Source: Hemerocallis citrina (taxonomy: Eukaryota > Streptophyta > Magnoliopsida > Asparagales > Asphodelaceae). Taken from it: a stretch of DNA of 64,000 bases. Positions 1 through 11,219 of this stretch are shown piece after piece. Under the pieces are notes generated by a model that saw nothing but the letters and a program-made list of their open reading frames with translations, was not told where the DNA came from and ran no database searches. The stretch covers positions 250,464,731 through 250,528,730 of the forward strand of contig CM030364.1 of assembly GCA_017893485.1 (NCBI GenBank), read 5' to 3'. Position numbers and translations under genes: made by a program. Numbering within the stretch: the first letter of the stretch is position 1; each line of letters starts with the position of its first letter.

Positions 1-700
1 ACTTTCTCGAGAGAATCTTGACTTAAATGTTGATGTCAAGTCGTTAAATTCTCGACTTTCTAATTTGGATATAGATATCTTAAGAAAAATTATGAAGAGA
101 TATCCAAGAATGTATCTAAATTTAACAAAGGAAAAGAGAATTTAAATGAAGTTCTCCAAAATCAAGTTCAATCCAATAAGAGATTTGGACTTGGTTTTCA
201 AAAGTCTCTTGAAAAACATCATGTTTCTAAGAATACTAGTAGTAATAAGACTGATTCTTTTTCTAGTGTTAAGAACAAATTATATGAGTTTTTTGAGAAA
301 CCAACAAATGTTGTTTTCCATGAAAATGTGATTCTATAGTTCAGACAAATCGACTGAACCATAATTTCAATCGTCTGTCCAGAGGTTTGGATTCTTATTT
401 AAAAAGACCAAAACCTCAGATAAGTCGACCTATTTTACCTCCCAGTCGACTGTCTTCTCATAACAGTCGACTGAAAGGTACAATAAAGTCGACTGGACAG
501 AGTAAAAATATTTGGGTTCCAGTCATTCTGAATCTAAACGATAGATTTACTTATATAAATTCTTAATGTATATAATTCTGTAAATTATATTCCTGCTTTT
601 GGTGGTAAATCAAACTCACTTTGGGTTTGGTTTCCCAAAAACGAATTCCTTTCGGACCCAATGAAAAGGGTACCATATTCACAATGATTATTTTATAGGT
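1..700 (+). other. Decayed gag-side internal region of the copia element
   Basis: AT-rich DNA upstream of the protease with no long open frame; the longest (146-331, 61 codons) has no recognisable domain. It should hold the end of gag and the gag-protease linker. Four GTCGAC palindromes lie at 424-429, 445-450, 466-471 and 488-493. No zinc knuckle could be recognised. Confidence 0.5.
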
Positions 701-714
701 ACCTAAAAGAGAAC

Positions 715-3700
715 GTTGGATACTTGACAACAGATGCTCCAAGCATATGACTGGTCATGCTAACCTTCTTTCTTCCATACAAGAAATAGCTGGAGGAACA
801 GTCACATTCGGTGATAACAACAAAGGGAAGGTTATTGGAATAGGCATGGTCGGTAAGAACACTACCCTTACTATAGAAGAAGTTTTTCTTGTTAGTGGTC
901 TTAAGCATAATCTGTTAAGTATTAGCCAATTGTGTGATAAGGAATATAAAATTGTTTTTGAAAAAGATGCATGTTTAATTTATGATTCTTCCATACAAAA
1001 TGTAATTTTTCAAGGATTTAGGAAAAACAACATCTATGAATTATGTTTAAAAACTAATGAATTCTCTAATGATGTTTGTTTAGTAGCTTCTAACAATGAT
1101 TCTTGGCTTTGGCATAAGAGATTTGGCACGTGAATATGAAAAATATTGCTAAATTGTCTAAGTACAACCTAGTTAAAGGACTGTCAAGACTATCTTTTAA
1201 GAAAGATAAGTTATGTGATGCATATCAACTAGGAAAACAAGTCAAATCTACTTTTAAGAAAAAAGAAATGATTTCTACTAGTAGGCCTCTCGAATTAATC
1301 TATATGGATTTATTTGGTCCTACTAGAGTCACTTCTTTAAATAAGAGTAGATATGTATTTATTTTAGTAGATGATTTTTCAAGATTTACATGGGTTTTCT
1401 TTTTAAAACATAAATATGATGCTTTTGAAGAATTTGCACATTTTTGTAAATGAATTCAAAATAAAAAATTTCTAACCATAGTCACTATTAGAAGTGATCA
1501 TGGTGGAGAATTTGATAATGAAACATTTTTAGAATATTGCAACAAGAATGGTATAACACATTCGTTTGCATTTCCTAGAGCTTCACCACAAAATGGAGTG
1601 GTCGAAAGAAGGAATAGGACATTGCAAGAAGGTGCACGTACTATGTTTGTTGAAAGCAATTTGCCCAAATACTTCTGGGCTGAAGCTGTTTCTACAGCCT
1701 GTTATGTTTTAAATAGAATATTAATTAGGCCTAAGCTTAAGAAAACTTGTTATGAACTATTTTTTGAAAGAATTCCTAAAATATCTTATTTTAAAGTATT
1801 TGGATGCAAGTGTTTCATTTTAAACACTAAAGATAATTTAGATAAATTTGATCCTAGATCTAATGAAGGTATCTTCATTGGATACTCAAATAGGAGTAAG
1901 GCATATAGAATTTTCAATAAGTCAACCTTGACTATTGAAGAATCTATGCATGTTTCATTTGATGAATCCTTGCCTTCATCTACTGCTATTGAAGATGATT
2001 AAATTGATTCATCACCTTCAAATAATGCTATTAAATCACTAGAGCAAATTAGCCTAGACAAGTCAACTGATAAGGATATTAAGTCGACTGATGTGAATCA
2101 GTCGGCTGGTGGACTTGTTAAGTCGACTGATCCTGTTGTGATGACTCAAACTTTACCAAAATCGTTGGTTGAAGTTAGAGATCATCCTCATGACTTAATA
2201 ATTGGTAACATCTCATGTGGTATTCAAATAAGATCTCATGTTAACATGATTTCTCATACGGCTTTCTTGTCAGATTTTGAACCGAAGAATATACAAGAAG
2301 CTTGTGAGAATGAATTTTGGATGAATGCCATGCAAGATGAATTAAACCAATTTATAAGAAATGATGTATGGGATTTAGTTCCACGACCTCCTGGCCATAC
2401 TATAATTGGTACCAAATGGGTATTCAAAAATAAGTTAGATGAATCAGGACAAGTCGTTAGGAACAAGGCTAGGTTAGTTGCTCAAGGATATAATCAAGCA
2501 GAAGGAATCGATTTTGATGAAACATATGCTCCTGTTGCTAGACTAGAATCAATTAGGATCTTATTATCTTTTGCATGTTTTATGAATTTTACACTTTCCA
2601 AATGGATGTCAAGGGTGCTTTTCTTAATGGTTTTATTAAGGAAGATGTTTATGTTAAGCAACCACCCGACTTCGAACATGAACAATTCCCAAACCACGTT
2701 TTTAAATTGAAAAAAGGCTTTATATGGTCTTAAACAAGCACCTCGTGCTTGGTATGATCGGTTAAAGACTTTTTTCTTAGAAACTGGCTTTGAGATAGGT
2801 AAAGTAGATACTACATTGTTTATTTGAAAAATAGAGACAGATATTCTAATCATACAAATATATGTCGATGACATAATTTTTTGTTCTACTAATAGTCATC
2901 TCTGTCAAGAGTTTGCTAATACCATGAAAAATAAGTTTGAGATGAGTCACATGGGTGAACTCAATTATTTTCTTGGACTACAAATACAGCAGTCACAAAA
3001 TGGCATATTTATTAATCAAGAAAAATTTGCTAAGGAATTACTCAAACGGTTTCGCATGGATGGCACTAGTAGTAAAACCACACCTATGGCTACTACTACT
3101 ACACTTAACAAAGATGATTTAGGTAAGAGTGTCGATTAAAAACTCTATCGAGGTATGATTGGCTCACTCTTATATATAACTGCTAGTAGACTCGACATTA
3201 TGTTTAGTGTATGTTTGTGTACTAGATATCAGTCGAATCCCAAAGAATCTCACTTAAAAGCTGTGAAACGTATTTTAAGATACATTAAAGGCACGTCTGA
3301 ATATGGTTTATTTTATCCACGCATCGATAATTTTCAACTTTTTTCGTATAGTGATGCTGATTTTGCTGGTAGTAAAACTGATCGTAAAAGTACTAGTGGA
3401 ACTTGTCATTTTTTGGGACATTCACTAGTATCTTGATGCAGTAAAAAGCAAAATTCGGTATCACTATCTACTACAGAAGCTGAATATATTGCTGCAAGTT
3501 TGGCTTGTGCCCAAATTTTGTGAATGGAACAAACTTTATTAGATTATGGTATTTCATTTTCAAAACCTGCTATAATGTGTGATAATACCAATGCTATTGA
3601 TCTATCTAAAAATTCGGTTCAACACACACGTACGAAACATATTGATATTCGACATCATTTTCTACGTGATCATGTTTTAAAGGGAGATATAACTTTGGAT

Positions 3701-3814
3701 TTTATTTCTACTGATAAACAAGTAGCAGATATATTTACCAAACTACTTAAGGAAGACACTTTTATAAACTTTAGAAGAGAACTAGGAATTTGCTGTTTTC
3801 ATGACATTTCTTGA
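715..3814 (+). pseudogene. pol: Copia pol polyprotein (protease-integrase-RT-RNase H), broken
   Basis: Domains in order: protease near 715-760, where the usual D-S-G-C-S active site reads D-N-R-C-S; GAG-pre-integrase ending in W-L-W-H-K-R-F-G about 1105-1130; integrase core about 1290-1650 with M-D-L-F-G-P, R-S-D-H-G-G-E-F and P-Q-N-G-V-V-E-R-R; reverse transcriptase about 2310-2890 with an intact Y-V-D-D near 2861-2874; RNase H about 3150-3760, with the S-T-T-E-A-E-Y-I-A-A motif and T-R-T-K-H-I-D-I-R-H-H. Breaks: a 1-nt loss near 1127, TGA at 1451-1453, TAA at 2000-2002, a shift near 2590-2710, and stops near 2827, 3137, 3434 and 3522. The protease change and the many lesions mean no functional product. 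Confidence 0.9.
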
Positions 3815-4184
3815 AAATATATTTTGTTTAAATCGACTTAAATGTCTTTTTCAGTGGGCTTATAAAGTATTTTCGTTGTTCTTATTATTGCCGAATCTTG
3901 TGTTCTGAACAGTCGACTGTATACGTAACCAGTCGACTAACAGAAAGTTTTTACTTGATGTTTCTTTTGGTTTAATTTTCTCTCAACTAAGTCGACTGAT
4001 ATAAAAACCAGTCAACTGTCGCGACATCAGTTTGGTTTTTCTAATTCTGAATCGTCACTTAAACTGAGGCATCTCTCTCTCTCTTTTTACCCTCTTGTAG
4101 ATCTCGACCCTTCATTCAAACCCTTAATTTGTTATGGTTATGCAATGCCCCTTCTTCTATTTTTTTGTTGTTTTTGTTGATGAC

Positions 4185-4389
4185 AAAGGGGGAGAAAAGG
4201 CTTGTTTGTGGTGAATGTTTTGTCTTGTTCATGTTTTTGTGCATATTATTACTTGTGTGCTTGTTGTACATTAGTTAGGGGGAGCATACATGTTTATCTT
4301 TTATATATCTTTCAATTTTATATGACTTCATGATATGTAATTGTTATTATTATAAGTTATTGTGTTGTCATCATCAAAAAGGGGGAGAT
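4185..4389 (+). promoter_or_regulatory. Three polypurine tracts before the copia 3' LTR
   Basis: AAAGGGGGAGAAAAGG at 4185-4200, AGGGGGAGCA at 4277-4286 and AAAAAGGGGGAGAT at 4376-4389 share the core GGGGGAG. The last one directly abuts the LTR start TGTTGATTC and is the expected plus-strand DNA primer. Repeated polypurine tracts upstream of the 3' LTR are a described Sirevirus trait. Confidence 0.75.
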
Positions 4390-4583
4390 TGTTGATTCTT
4401 GGTTTTGATGACTACAACACAATACAAAGTTTTCCTATCACATATCTCTTGCAGAGTGTATCACAGTCAATACCATGGTGAAATACACAAAGGTAAAACA
4501 ATCCAATGAAGCTTTCAAGAGTAATTAATCAAGCCACAAAGATCTAAGCTCAAGCCACATTGATCAAGCAAGCTTCAAGACAA

Positions 4584-4584
<1 letters not shown>

Positions 4585-4618
<34 letters not shown>

Positions 4619-4641
4619 AACAACAACAACAACAACAACAA
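4585..4641 (+). repeat. A(33) run followed by CAA microsatellite inside copia LTR
   Basis: A run of 33 A at 4585-4617 followed by about eight CAA repeats. It lies within the LTR, so it is not a retroposon tail. Confidence 0.9.
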
Positions 4642-5081
4642 AGGCTCAAGCTCACGTCAAAGACTCAAGTTCAAGACAAGATTCAAGTGCTTCAAATGTT
4701 TTGTAAAAAGTATCTTGTAATATTGTAATTTTCATTCTTTGAGTCTTAGAAACTTGTAATAGCCTTGTCACACACACACTCACACATACTTTAAATAATC
4801 TGAGTGTTTTACAAAAATTAAAAGGTCAAAACAAGCTTGAAATAAGTTCAGATGTTGAGTACCAGTCGACCGTTTCTTGGAACCAATCAATTGTCATAGT
4901 ACGAAACTGTCTGAACTCATACAAGCTCTGGCCAGTCGACTCATTATGGCAATCCAGTCGACTGTTCAAGCCATTTCGATAGTTTATTGATTTTTAAAAC
5001 TTTTTTTCAAAATTAAATCTTTTTACTGTCGTTGTATGGCAGTTGGGATTCAACCTCTCAACGTTCAAACGTCTCTAACTC

Positions 5082-5089
5082 TATAAAAA
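5082..5089 (+). promoter_or_regulatory. Copia LTR TATA box
   Basis: CTATAAAAAG about 690 bp into the LTR is the best TATA match there and probably sets the U3/R start. Confidence 0.55.
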
Positions 5090-5884
5090 GAGTATAGAGG
5101 TCATTTGGCAAAGTTTAATAACATTTTCAAGCATTTCTTTAAGTTTCAAGCTTTTGTTTTCAACAAGAACAAGTCTTTCAAAAGCATACAAACTCTAAGT
5201 CTTGGTTCTCTGAAATTCAGTCTAGTATAACATCGAATTCGTTTTAGACTGATTTCAGAAGTTAACCTAATAGCCACTATACAAAAGCATAAATCACAAA
5301 CAAGGCTATAGGTTATTGTAAACTCCTTTTGTTGTTGTTTTTTCACTCTCGGGTTGTGAGAGTGGTCCTTTCGGTTGGAGAGTAGAGCTCTTGGTTGTAG
5401 ATTCGGTTTTTCACTCTTGGGTGTAGAGTGAGTTTGCTCTCTCTAGTGGTGAGAGAGGTCTACGGGTTTGACATAGTTGTTGTCAAAACGTCGTAGGGTA
5501 TTCTTGTACTTTTTTCAAGAATAGTGGAAAATTTCAAGTGGATTTCTTGGGGACTAGATGTAGGTCGGGAGGACCGAACTAGGATACGTCGTTGTGTATT
5601 CTGTGATTGATTCTCTGTGGTTGTATTTTCTCAACTTGCAATTTTCATTTTTTCTGTGTTTTATTTCAAAAACTTGTCTGGTAAGTTGACTATATTTCCG
5701 CGCTAAGTCGACTGATCAGACTAGTAACTCTTCAATAAGATACTCTTCTACTCTTACGCAACAGTCGACTGCATCTCTTTGTTCAGTCGACTAAATAGTA
5801 CGAAAAGTTCAAGTTTTGATTTAATTTTTATAAAACACTATTCACCCCCCCTAGTGTTATTTGCCTTGCCTACAGGATCCTACA

Positions 5885-7342
5885 TACCATTCCATGTACT
5901 TCGTTTGCTGCATGCCATCGTACGGTGAAACATCAACAATTACAAGTTCAAACCGTCGCTCATTCCATTCTGCAACATGAACACAGTGGGAATCTTTCCA
6001 ATCATGGGTCGGCATACGACTGGTACCCCTCACAGCGTGTAACTCAAAGTTGTATAGGTTTGTGCATATTGGGGGTAGATTTTGTTGAAGACCGAATTGC
6101 CGAAGGACTCTGCACGGCCGCGGATGCTCCACTATACCAAAGTTGATGAGTGGAGCCTTCGTCATCAACAACTATGACCCGGTCGTGCAGACCGGTGGTA
6201 GTCTTCCCACCCGCTCGGGTGTATACAGCACCCAAATCGTGAACTCTTCTCGTAGTTGGTCGAGCTCGTCTCTGTAGTAAGTTAGTACACCTTTTGGGTT
6301 GTCTCTATAACTCCGTCTACCTGCCCAATATACACCTAAGGATACTATCATATCAACATTTGGTGCTTCGGCCATCCATCCGTCCGCCAATCTCGTAATT
6401 CGGGGACGACCCAAGTGCAGATGCTCCCATGACCAAATCTGTAACAAGACCATTGGATCGGTCATCTCGGTTCCATCTAACGCAACCGAACAGAATGTCC
6501 TGTACAACGTTGCTAACGCGCAACTTTCCTAGCTGTACTAGCCAGCTAAGCCTAGGTTAGCGAGCAATCATAGATACATAAGAGGTACGGTATCTCCGGA
6601 TGAGTTAGGCAAGAGAACTCCTCCAAGCACCGTTAGAATGTACGCTTTTGTGTAGCACTGTACATTGTGGTCGGTCGATGCATCGTTCAACCTCCCTTCA
6701 AAATTTTCCTTCAACCAAAATAGTCGGATTGATTGTCCGACAAAAATAGCCATATCTTCCATGTCCTCCTCATCAAACTCTGTACCGAGGAGTTCATTAC
6801 ACAGCTCTATCTTATCAAAATTTATATTACCAGTCACGGCCATCCCATCTATTGGAAGACCGGAGATCATAGCTATATAATGTAGTGTTACCGTCATCTC
6901 TCTGACCAGTAGATGGAAGGTGTGCGACTTTGGTCTCCATTGCTCGACGAGTGCTGCAAGAAGTGCTCAGTCGAGTTTCACCTGACCCATCATACTGATT
7001 CCGTAGAAACCGGTCGGAACTAGGTACTCGACGATACGTGCGTGCACCATCATAGTCTCATGAGTGCGAAAATTACATATCCGCGTCGCCCCACCCCACA
7101 CTGCCTCGGATCTGTGGCGGTTTTGCAAGGTGAGTTCACCTTTATATATTGGTCCTCGACCGCATTGTGCTGCCGAAAAGGATGCACCAACCTACACCAA
7201 CACATTGTAAAATTATTATTAGTGTAGTAACAATATCACTATATACAAAATTCACAATACAAATTAATAGTTCTCTTACTTCTGTGGAATGTTTGCCCCT
7301 ACCACTAACAGATGACCTTCCAGTTTCTCTCGTTCTAACCAT
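5885..7342 (-). pseudogene. MAIN-like plant mobile domain protein, pseudogene truncated by copia
   Basis: Read on the minus strand. Exon 1 runs 7342-7280 (21 codons, begins M-V-R-T-R). GT at 7279 and AG before 7191 define an 87-bp intron that keeps frame into exon 2. Exon 2 carries plant mobile domain signatures: T-G-F-Y-G-I-S, a V-x-L-D stop, L-V-E-Q-W-R-P-K-S-H-T-F-H, E-M-T-V-T-L-H-Y, G-L-P-I-D-G, L-L-G-T-E-F, Y-I-L-T-V-L-G-G, L-M-Y-L, W-S-W-E-H-L-H-L-G-R-P and Y-M-E-W-Y at the copia junction. TGA at 6967-6969 replaces a usual tryptophan, a second stop is at 6568-6570, and frame changes follow near 6530 and 6170. The rest of the gene may lie beyond the copia element, left of the window. MAIN and MAIN-like proteins relate to transposon-encoded proteins, so this could be an old element gene. 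Confidence 0.8.
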
Positions 7343-7439
7343 TTCTCTGTAAGATAGTTCGCATATATAAAACAATTTGTTCATAAAAAATTGGCATATA
7401 TATGATACGAAACAAAATACGTGAAACAACCACAAAAAC

Positions 7440-8335
7440 AACTTTCAAAAAATACTAAACTTTGCGATTGGGTCTAAATTGCCGCACACAAGCCACTGTA
7501 ACTTGTAGAAATGAGTTTGGACTAACGATCTTCAAGATACGGCTGTGTATCGCTTTCACTCTTGAAAAAATAGCGAAATGCGATCCACGGACGTATATAT
7601 CAAACCGTGGGTGAGAACTCGCAACTCCAAGTTGCTTTGGCTTGTGAGTGGTGAAAATGGCCTACCTGCAAAATTTCATAATTTTTGAGTAATTTCTCTA
7701 TTAAAAACTCGTTAAATACATAACAAAATTCATGAGAAAACCGCACAAACGATGGTAAAAAAAACTAAACTTTATGATTAGGTCGGGCTCCCCGCACACA
7801 AGGCAACGCAGCTTGTACAAACGAGTTCTGAACGACTGTTTGAAAGATATGGCCGTGTATCGCTTTCACTCTTGAAAAAGAGCGGAAAGTGATACATTGA
7901 CGTATCTCGCAAACCATGGGTCGGAACTCGCAACTACAAGTTGTGTTGGGTTGTGAATGGTTAGCACGACCTACTTCTAGAGTTTCGTATTTTTTTGATT
8001 TCGTTTGAGCAGTTTTCTAATGAGATCATACTAAAAAGTTCTGAGGTATATAAAAGTTCTTTCATATGCGCGACAATACAACACAAACGAGATGGAAAAA
8101 TTTCGAAATTTGGCCGTTACGTCTGTCACACCAAACACAAGCCAACGCAACTTGCAGAGGTGAGTTCTGACTCTCGGTTTGTAATATACGACTGTGTATC
8201 GCTTTATATCCATTTTATCGATAAAAGTGATAAATGGACGTATCTTGCAAACCGTGAGACGGAAATTGCCACTACAAATTACGTTGCCTTCTGTGTGGTG
8301 AGCCCGACCAAGTCGTAAAATTTTGGAATTTTTGG
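7440..8335. repeat. Three diverged tandem repeats of about 310-340 bp
   Basis: Copies at about 7440-7690, 7740-7995 and 8070-8335. Each keeps ordered landmarks: CACAAGCC-like, GCAACTTG, CTGTGTATCGCTTT, GGACGTAT, AAACCGTG and a final TGGTGAGC-like segment. No convincing frame is conserved across copies, so this is called repeat DNA. It lies just upstream of the MAIN-like pseudogene and could be its old regulatory region or part of a larger element. Confidence 0.7.
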
Positions 8336-8429
8336 AACTCGTTTGTTTGCTTTTCCTATATTCTACAACTACAACTAACACTACATCTACAAAAATATCG
8401 ACAAAATATATACAACACACATGATACAA

Positions 8430-8974
<545 letters not shown>

Positions 8975-9006
8975 TCGACGAAGAAGTGAGGAAGATGCGA
9001 TCTGAG

Positions 9007-9199
9007 TATGTACAAGTGTTTGGAAAAACACTTGTACATACCTAGGCTGTTGTTGGGAACAACGGCCTACGTTGAATTTTTTTTTAAAAAACAACTTAGG
9101 CCGTTGTTCCCAACAACGGCCTAAGTATAACTTTTTGCAAAAACAAAACTTCACGCCAAAAACTGGTTCCCAACTTAGGCCATTTTTTTGGCGTGAAGT
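9007..9199. repeat. Cluster of four short hairpins
   Basis: Hairpin 1: 15-bp perfect arms at 9007-9021 and 9026-9040 with loop GGAA. Hairpins 2 and 3: 23-bp near-palindromes at 9045-9067 and 9099-9121 with the same arms (GGCCGTTGTT / AACAACGGCC; one base differs in the first copy) but opposite three-base loops GGG and CCC, so each is also an inverted copy of the other. Hairpin 4: arms 9148-9162 and 9185-9199 (ACTTCACGCC / GGCGTGAAGT). This is probably the remnant of a foldback or MITE element. Confidence 0.75.
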
Positions 9200-9349
9200 A
9201 CCGAAAATGCCCCTCCGCTCAAAGGGGCTCTTAGTGGGAGATGAAAGCGGGCTTCGATCTGAGCTGTTGATCACAATCGTGAGCGATCCAACGGCTCAAA
9301 TTGTTGTTTTCCATCTTGTTGAAAACGAACCTGTTTTCAATGGAGCATT

Positions 9350-9350
<1 letters not shown>

Positions 9351-9432
<82 letters not shown>
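9351..9432. repeat. (AT)n microsatellite
   Basis: About 40 alternating AT dinucleotides. Open frames through it (Y-I repeats) are artefacts. Confidence 0.97.
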
Positions 9433-9434
<2 letters not shown>

Positions 9435-9459
9435 AGTTGAAAAGAAAATAAATATGCTC

Positions 9460-9652
9460 AACCGAGCCAACCCGCAACCCGAATCGAACCGTAACGGGTT
9501 CGAACCGTTAGGGTTTGCGGGTCGACCGGGTCAACAACACCAAATTCAAACCCGCCCCACCCCGGCCCGATTATGCATCAACCCGACCCAAACCCGCCCA
9601 AACTTGGGTTCGACCCGGCTCGATCGACCCGATTGCCACCCTTATCCCCAAC
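9460..9652. repeat. Possible hAT-type terminal fragment, GGGTT-rich
   Basis: Many copies of CCCGAC / GGGTTCG-type words, ending in GATTGCCACCCTTA. Read on the minus strand the end is TAAGGGTGGCAATCGGG, a style common at ends of plant hAT-like non-autonomous elements. No second terminus or TSD was found, so this is at most a fragment. Confidence 0.3.
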
Positions 9653-9762
9653 TATACTTTCAACTTGCATTAACTCCACCTCTTAAGCTCCATCTCACTC
9701 CTACTCCTACACTTATCTATTTAACTAATTTGTATCTTCTCCCTCACATGTAGCCACTACTA

Positions 9763-9796
<34 letters not shown>
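9763..9796. repeat. (AC)n microsatellite
   Basis: About 17 AC dinucleotides. Confidence 0.95.
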
Positions 9797-9797
<1 letters not shown>

Positions 9798-9828
9798 ATT
9801 CTCTTCATTTCATTCACTCCATTTTGAA

Positions 9829-10568
9829 TATGTTTCCATACTGACCCAGTTTTTGAAAACTAACCCACATTCAAAAATATTTACCCAACTGACCGAGTTT
9901 TGACACGTCAGCATAAAATGCTATTGGCAATAACGATATCCGTTATTTTGAGGCCGTCGTTTCCAATAGCGGCAACTGTAAAAAAAAATTCTGTTGCCGC
10001 TATTGGAAGTAACAACATTAATACATTTCGCATTCACTTAGGAGTTCTATGATTTGAAAAAAAAAATTGTAAGCGAAAATTGCTTATAACTGATGTTGCT
10101 ATTCCCAATAATGGCATAATTAGCCTGATGCTGCTATTGGCAATAGCGGCATTAGTACAATCCATGGTATACTCCAAATTTTATGCATGTGCATCAAATT
10201 CAAACCCATTTTCGATCTTTATGCATCCAGTATCTCTCAACACTAATACATGAAAGTTGTAGAACTTTTTCTTGGTGTTCCATATCATTTTGAATCATCT
10301 CAATCGGAGTTCGGATGATAAAGTTATGTGGACACTTACAACACTAAAAATTGTAAGTGAAATTTTTTTCTAAACAGTTTCGACATCGCTACGTAATATG
10401 GACATATCTTTATCATCCGAACTTCGATTGAGATGGTTCAAAATGTTATGGAATGCCAAGAAAAAGATCTACAACTTTCATGTTTTTAGTGTTGAGAGAT
10501 ACTGGATGCATCAAGATCGAAAATGGGTTTGAAGTTGATGCACATGCACAAAATTTGGAGTACACTTT
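9829..10568. mobile_element. Foldback (MITE/MULE-like) element, left part and inner arms
   Basis: The outer left arm (about 9829-10165) is the imperfect reverse complement of 40997-41343. The inner arms (about 10166-10345 and 10390-10566) are reverse complements of each other around a short centre. Removing gypsy element A and one TSD makes the right inner arm run straight into the right outer arm, with the same spacing as in the left arm. The original element was about 1.09 kb with arms of about 515 bp. It has no transposase. Outer ends are near TTTCCATACTG; its own TSD was not identified, so the class is inference. Confidence 0.8.
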
Positions 10569-11067
10569 TGATGCGGTTTGTTTTTGGGGTGTGGTTGCAA
10601 CAGGTGTGAGTTCTAGTAGTTTGTATAGTGGAAGTTACGGTACTGGCTCTGGTCCGACCCTCCGCTGGGGGACCAGCTCGGGAGTAGTAGGAGTGAGGTG
10701 GGGACTGGGTGCTCGGCTTGAGTCCAGCAGCTCAGCTCGGTCTTGGGTACCTGCACACTACCTAGAAACACCGGGAGAAGTTCTGGCGATAGGCCCTCCG
10801 ACGATCTAGTCAGTCACTGAAAAAGCAACTGTAGCTAGGGTTCAGGGAGAGAAAATTTGATTACCTGCAGAAGAATGGAGGGGGTCTGGTATTTATATGC
10901 AGGGAAAACGGGTCTGGGACCCTGTTGGCCCTGGTCATACCTGTTTGCTCGTGGGCCTGACGTGGCAGAAGCCCATATGGCTCAGGGTTGATCTGATGAT
11001 CACAGAAGTATGATTTTTTTAGGGGATCTGGTGGCCCAAGAGGGGCCATATCATCTGTACCATACCA
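10569..11067 (-). repeat. Element A 3' LTR
   Basis: Pairs with 40471-40996: both begin TGATGCGGTTTGTTTTTGGG on the plus strand and end ...GTACC(A/T)..CA. A TATA box (TATAAATA on the minus strand) is at 10890-10897. Many substitutions and length changes separate the two LTRs, so A is older than B. Confidence 0.9.
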
Positions 11068-11084
11068 GGAGCCCCCCACTCCTG
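11068..11084 (-). promoter_or_regulatory. Element A polypurine tract
   Basis: On the minus strand AGGAGTGGGGGGCTCC directly precedes the LTR. The same tract precedes the 3' LTRs of B and C with at most one change. Confidence 0.85.
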
Positions 11085-11219
11085 AAGGGCTGGGTAAGCC
11101 AGCTGTGGAGGAGTGATTTTGCCTCTAGAGGGAGAGCGGAACGGGGAGTATGGCGAATGCGGTCTATAACTTTCTGGAGAGGCCAACAGGGTAGGATGAA
11201 GGGGATCCCCTAGAGGAGA

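Larger units (their letters stand above)
1..5884 (+). mobile_element. Ty1/copia LTR retrotransposon, Sirevirus-like, 5' part outside window, decayed
   Basis: A plus-strand copia element: gag-side sequence, then protease, integrase, reverse transcriptase and RNase H in copia order, then a long 3' non-coding region, polypurine tracts and a 3' LTR. The 5' LTR and most of gag lie left of the window, so no TSD can be read. Stops and frameshifts throughout pol mean it cannot encode its own proteins. Three G-rich polypurine tracts before the 3' LTR and a long 3' region fit the Sirevirus lineage, where multiple polypurine tracts are known; the lineage call is inference. The palindrome GTCGAC recurs across all non-domain parts. 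The element ends inside a MAIN-like pseudogene. Confidence 0.85.
4390..5884 (+). repeat. Copia 3' LTR
   Basis: Starts with TG right after the polypurine tract and ends about 5884 with CCTACA, just before MAIN-like pseudogene sequence resumes. Length about 1,495 bp. It contains a TATA box, a 33-nt A run with a CAA microsatellite, six GTCGAC palindromes, and near the end a TTCACCCCCCC motif typical of copia LTR ends. An end at 5874 (also ...TACA) is possible. The matching 5' LTR is not in the window, so the boundary is unconfirmed. Confidence 0.7.
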
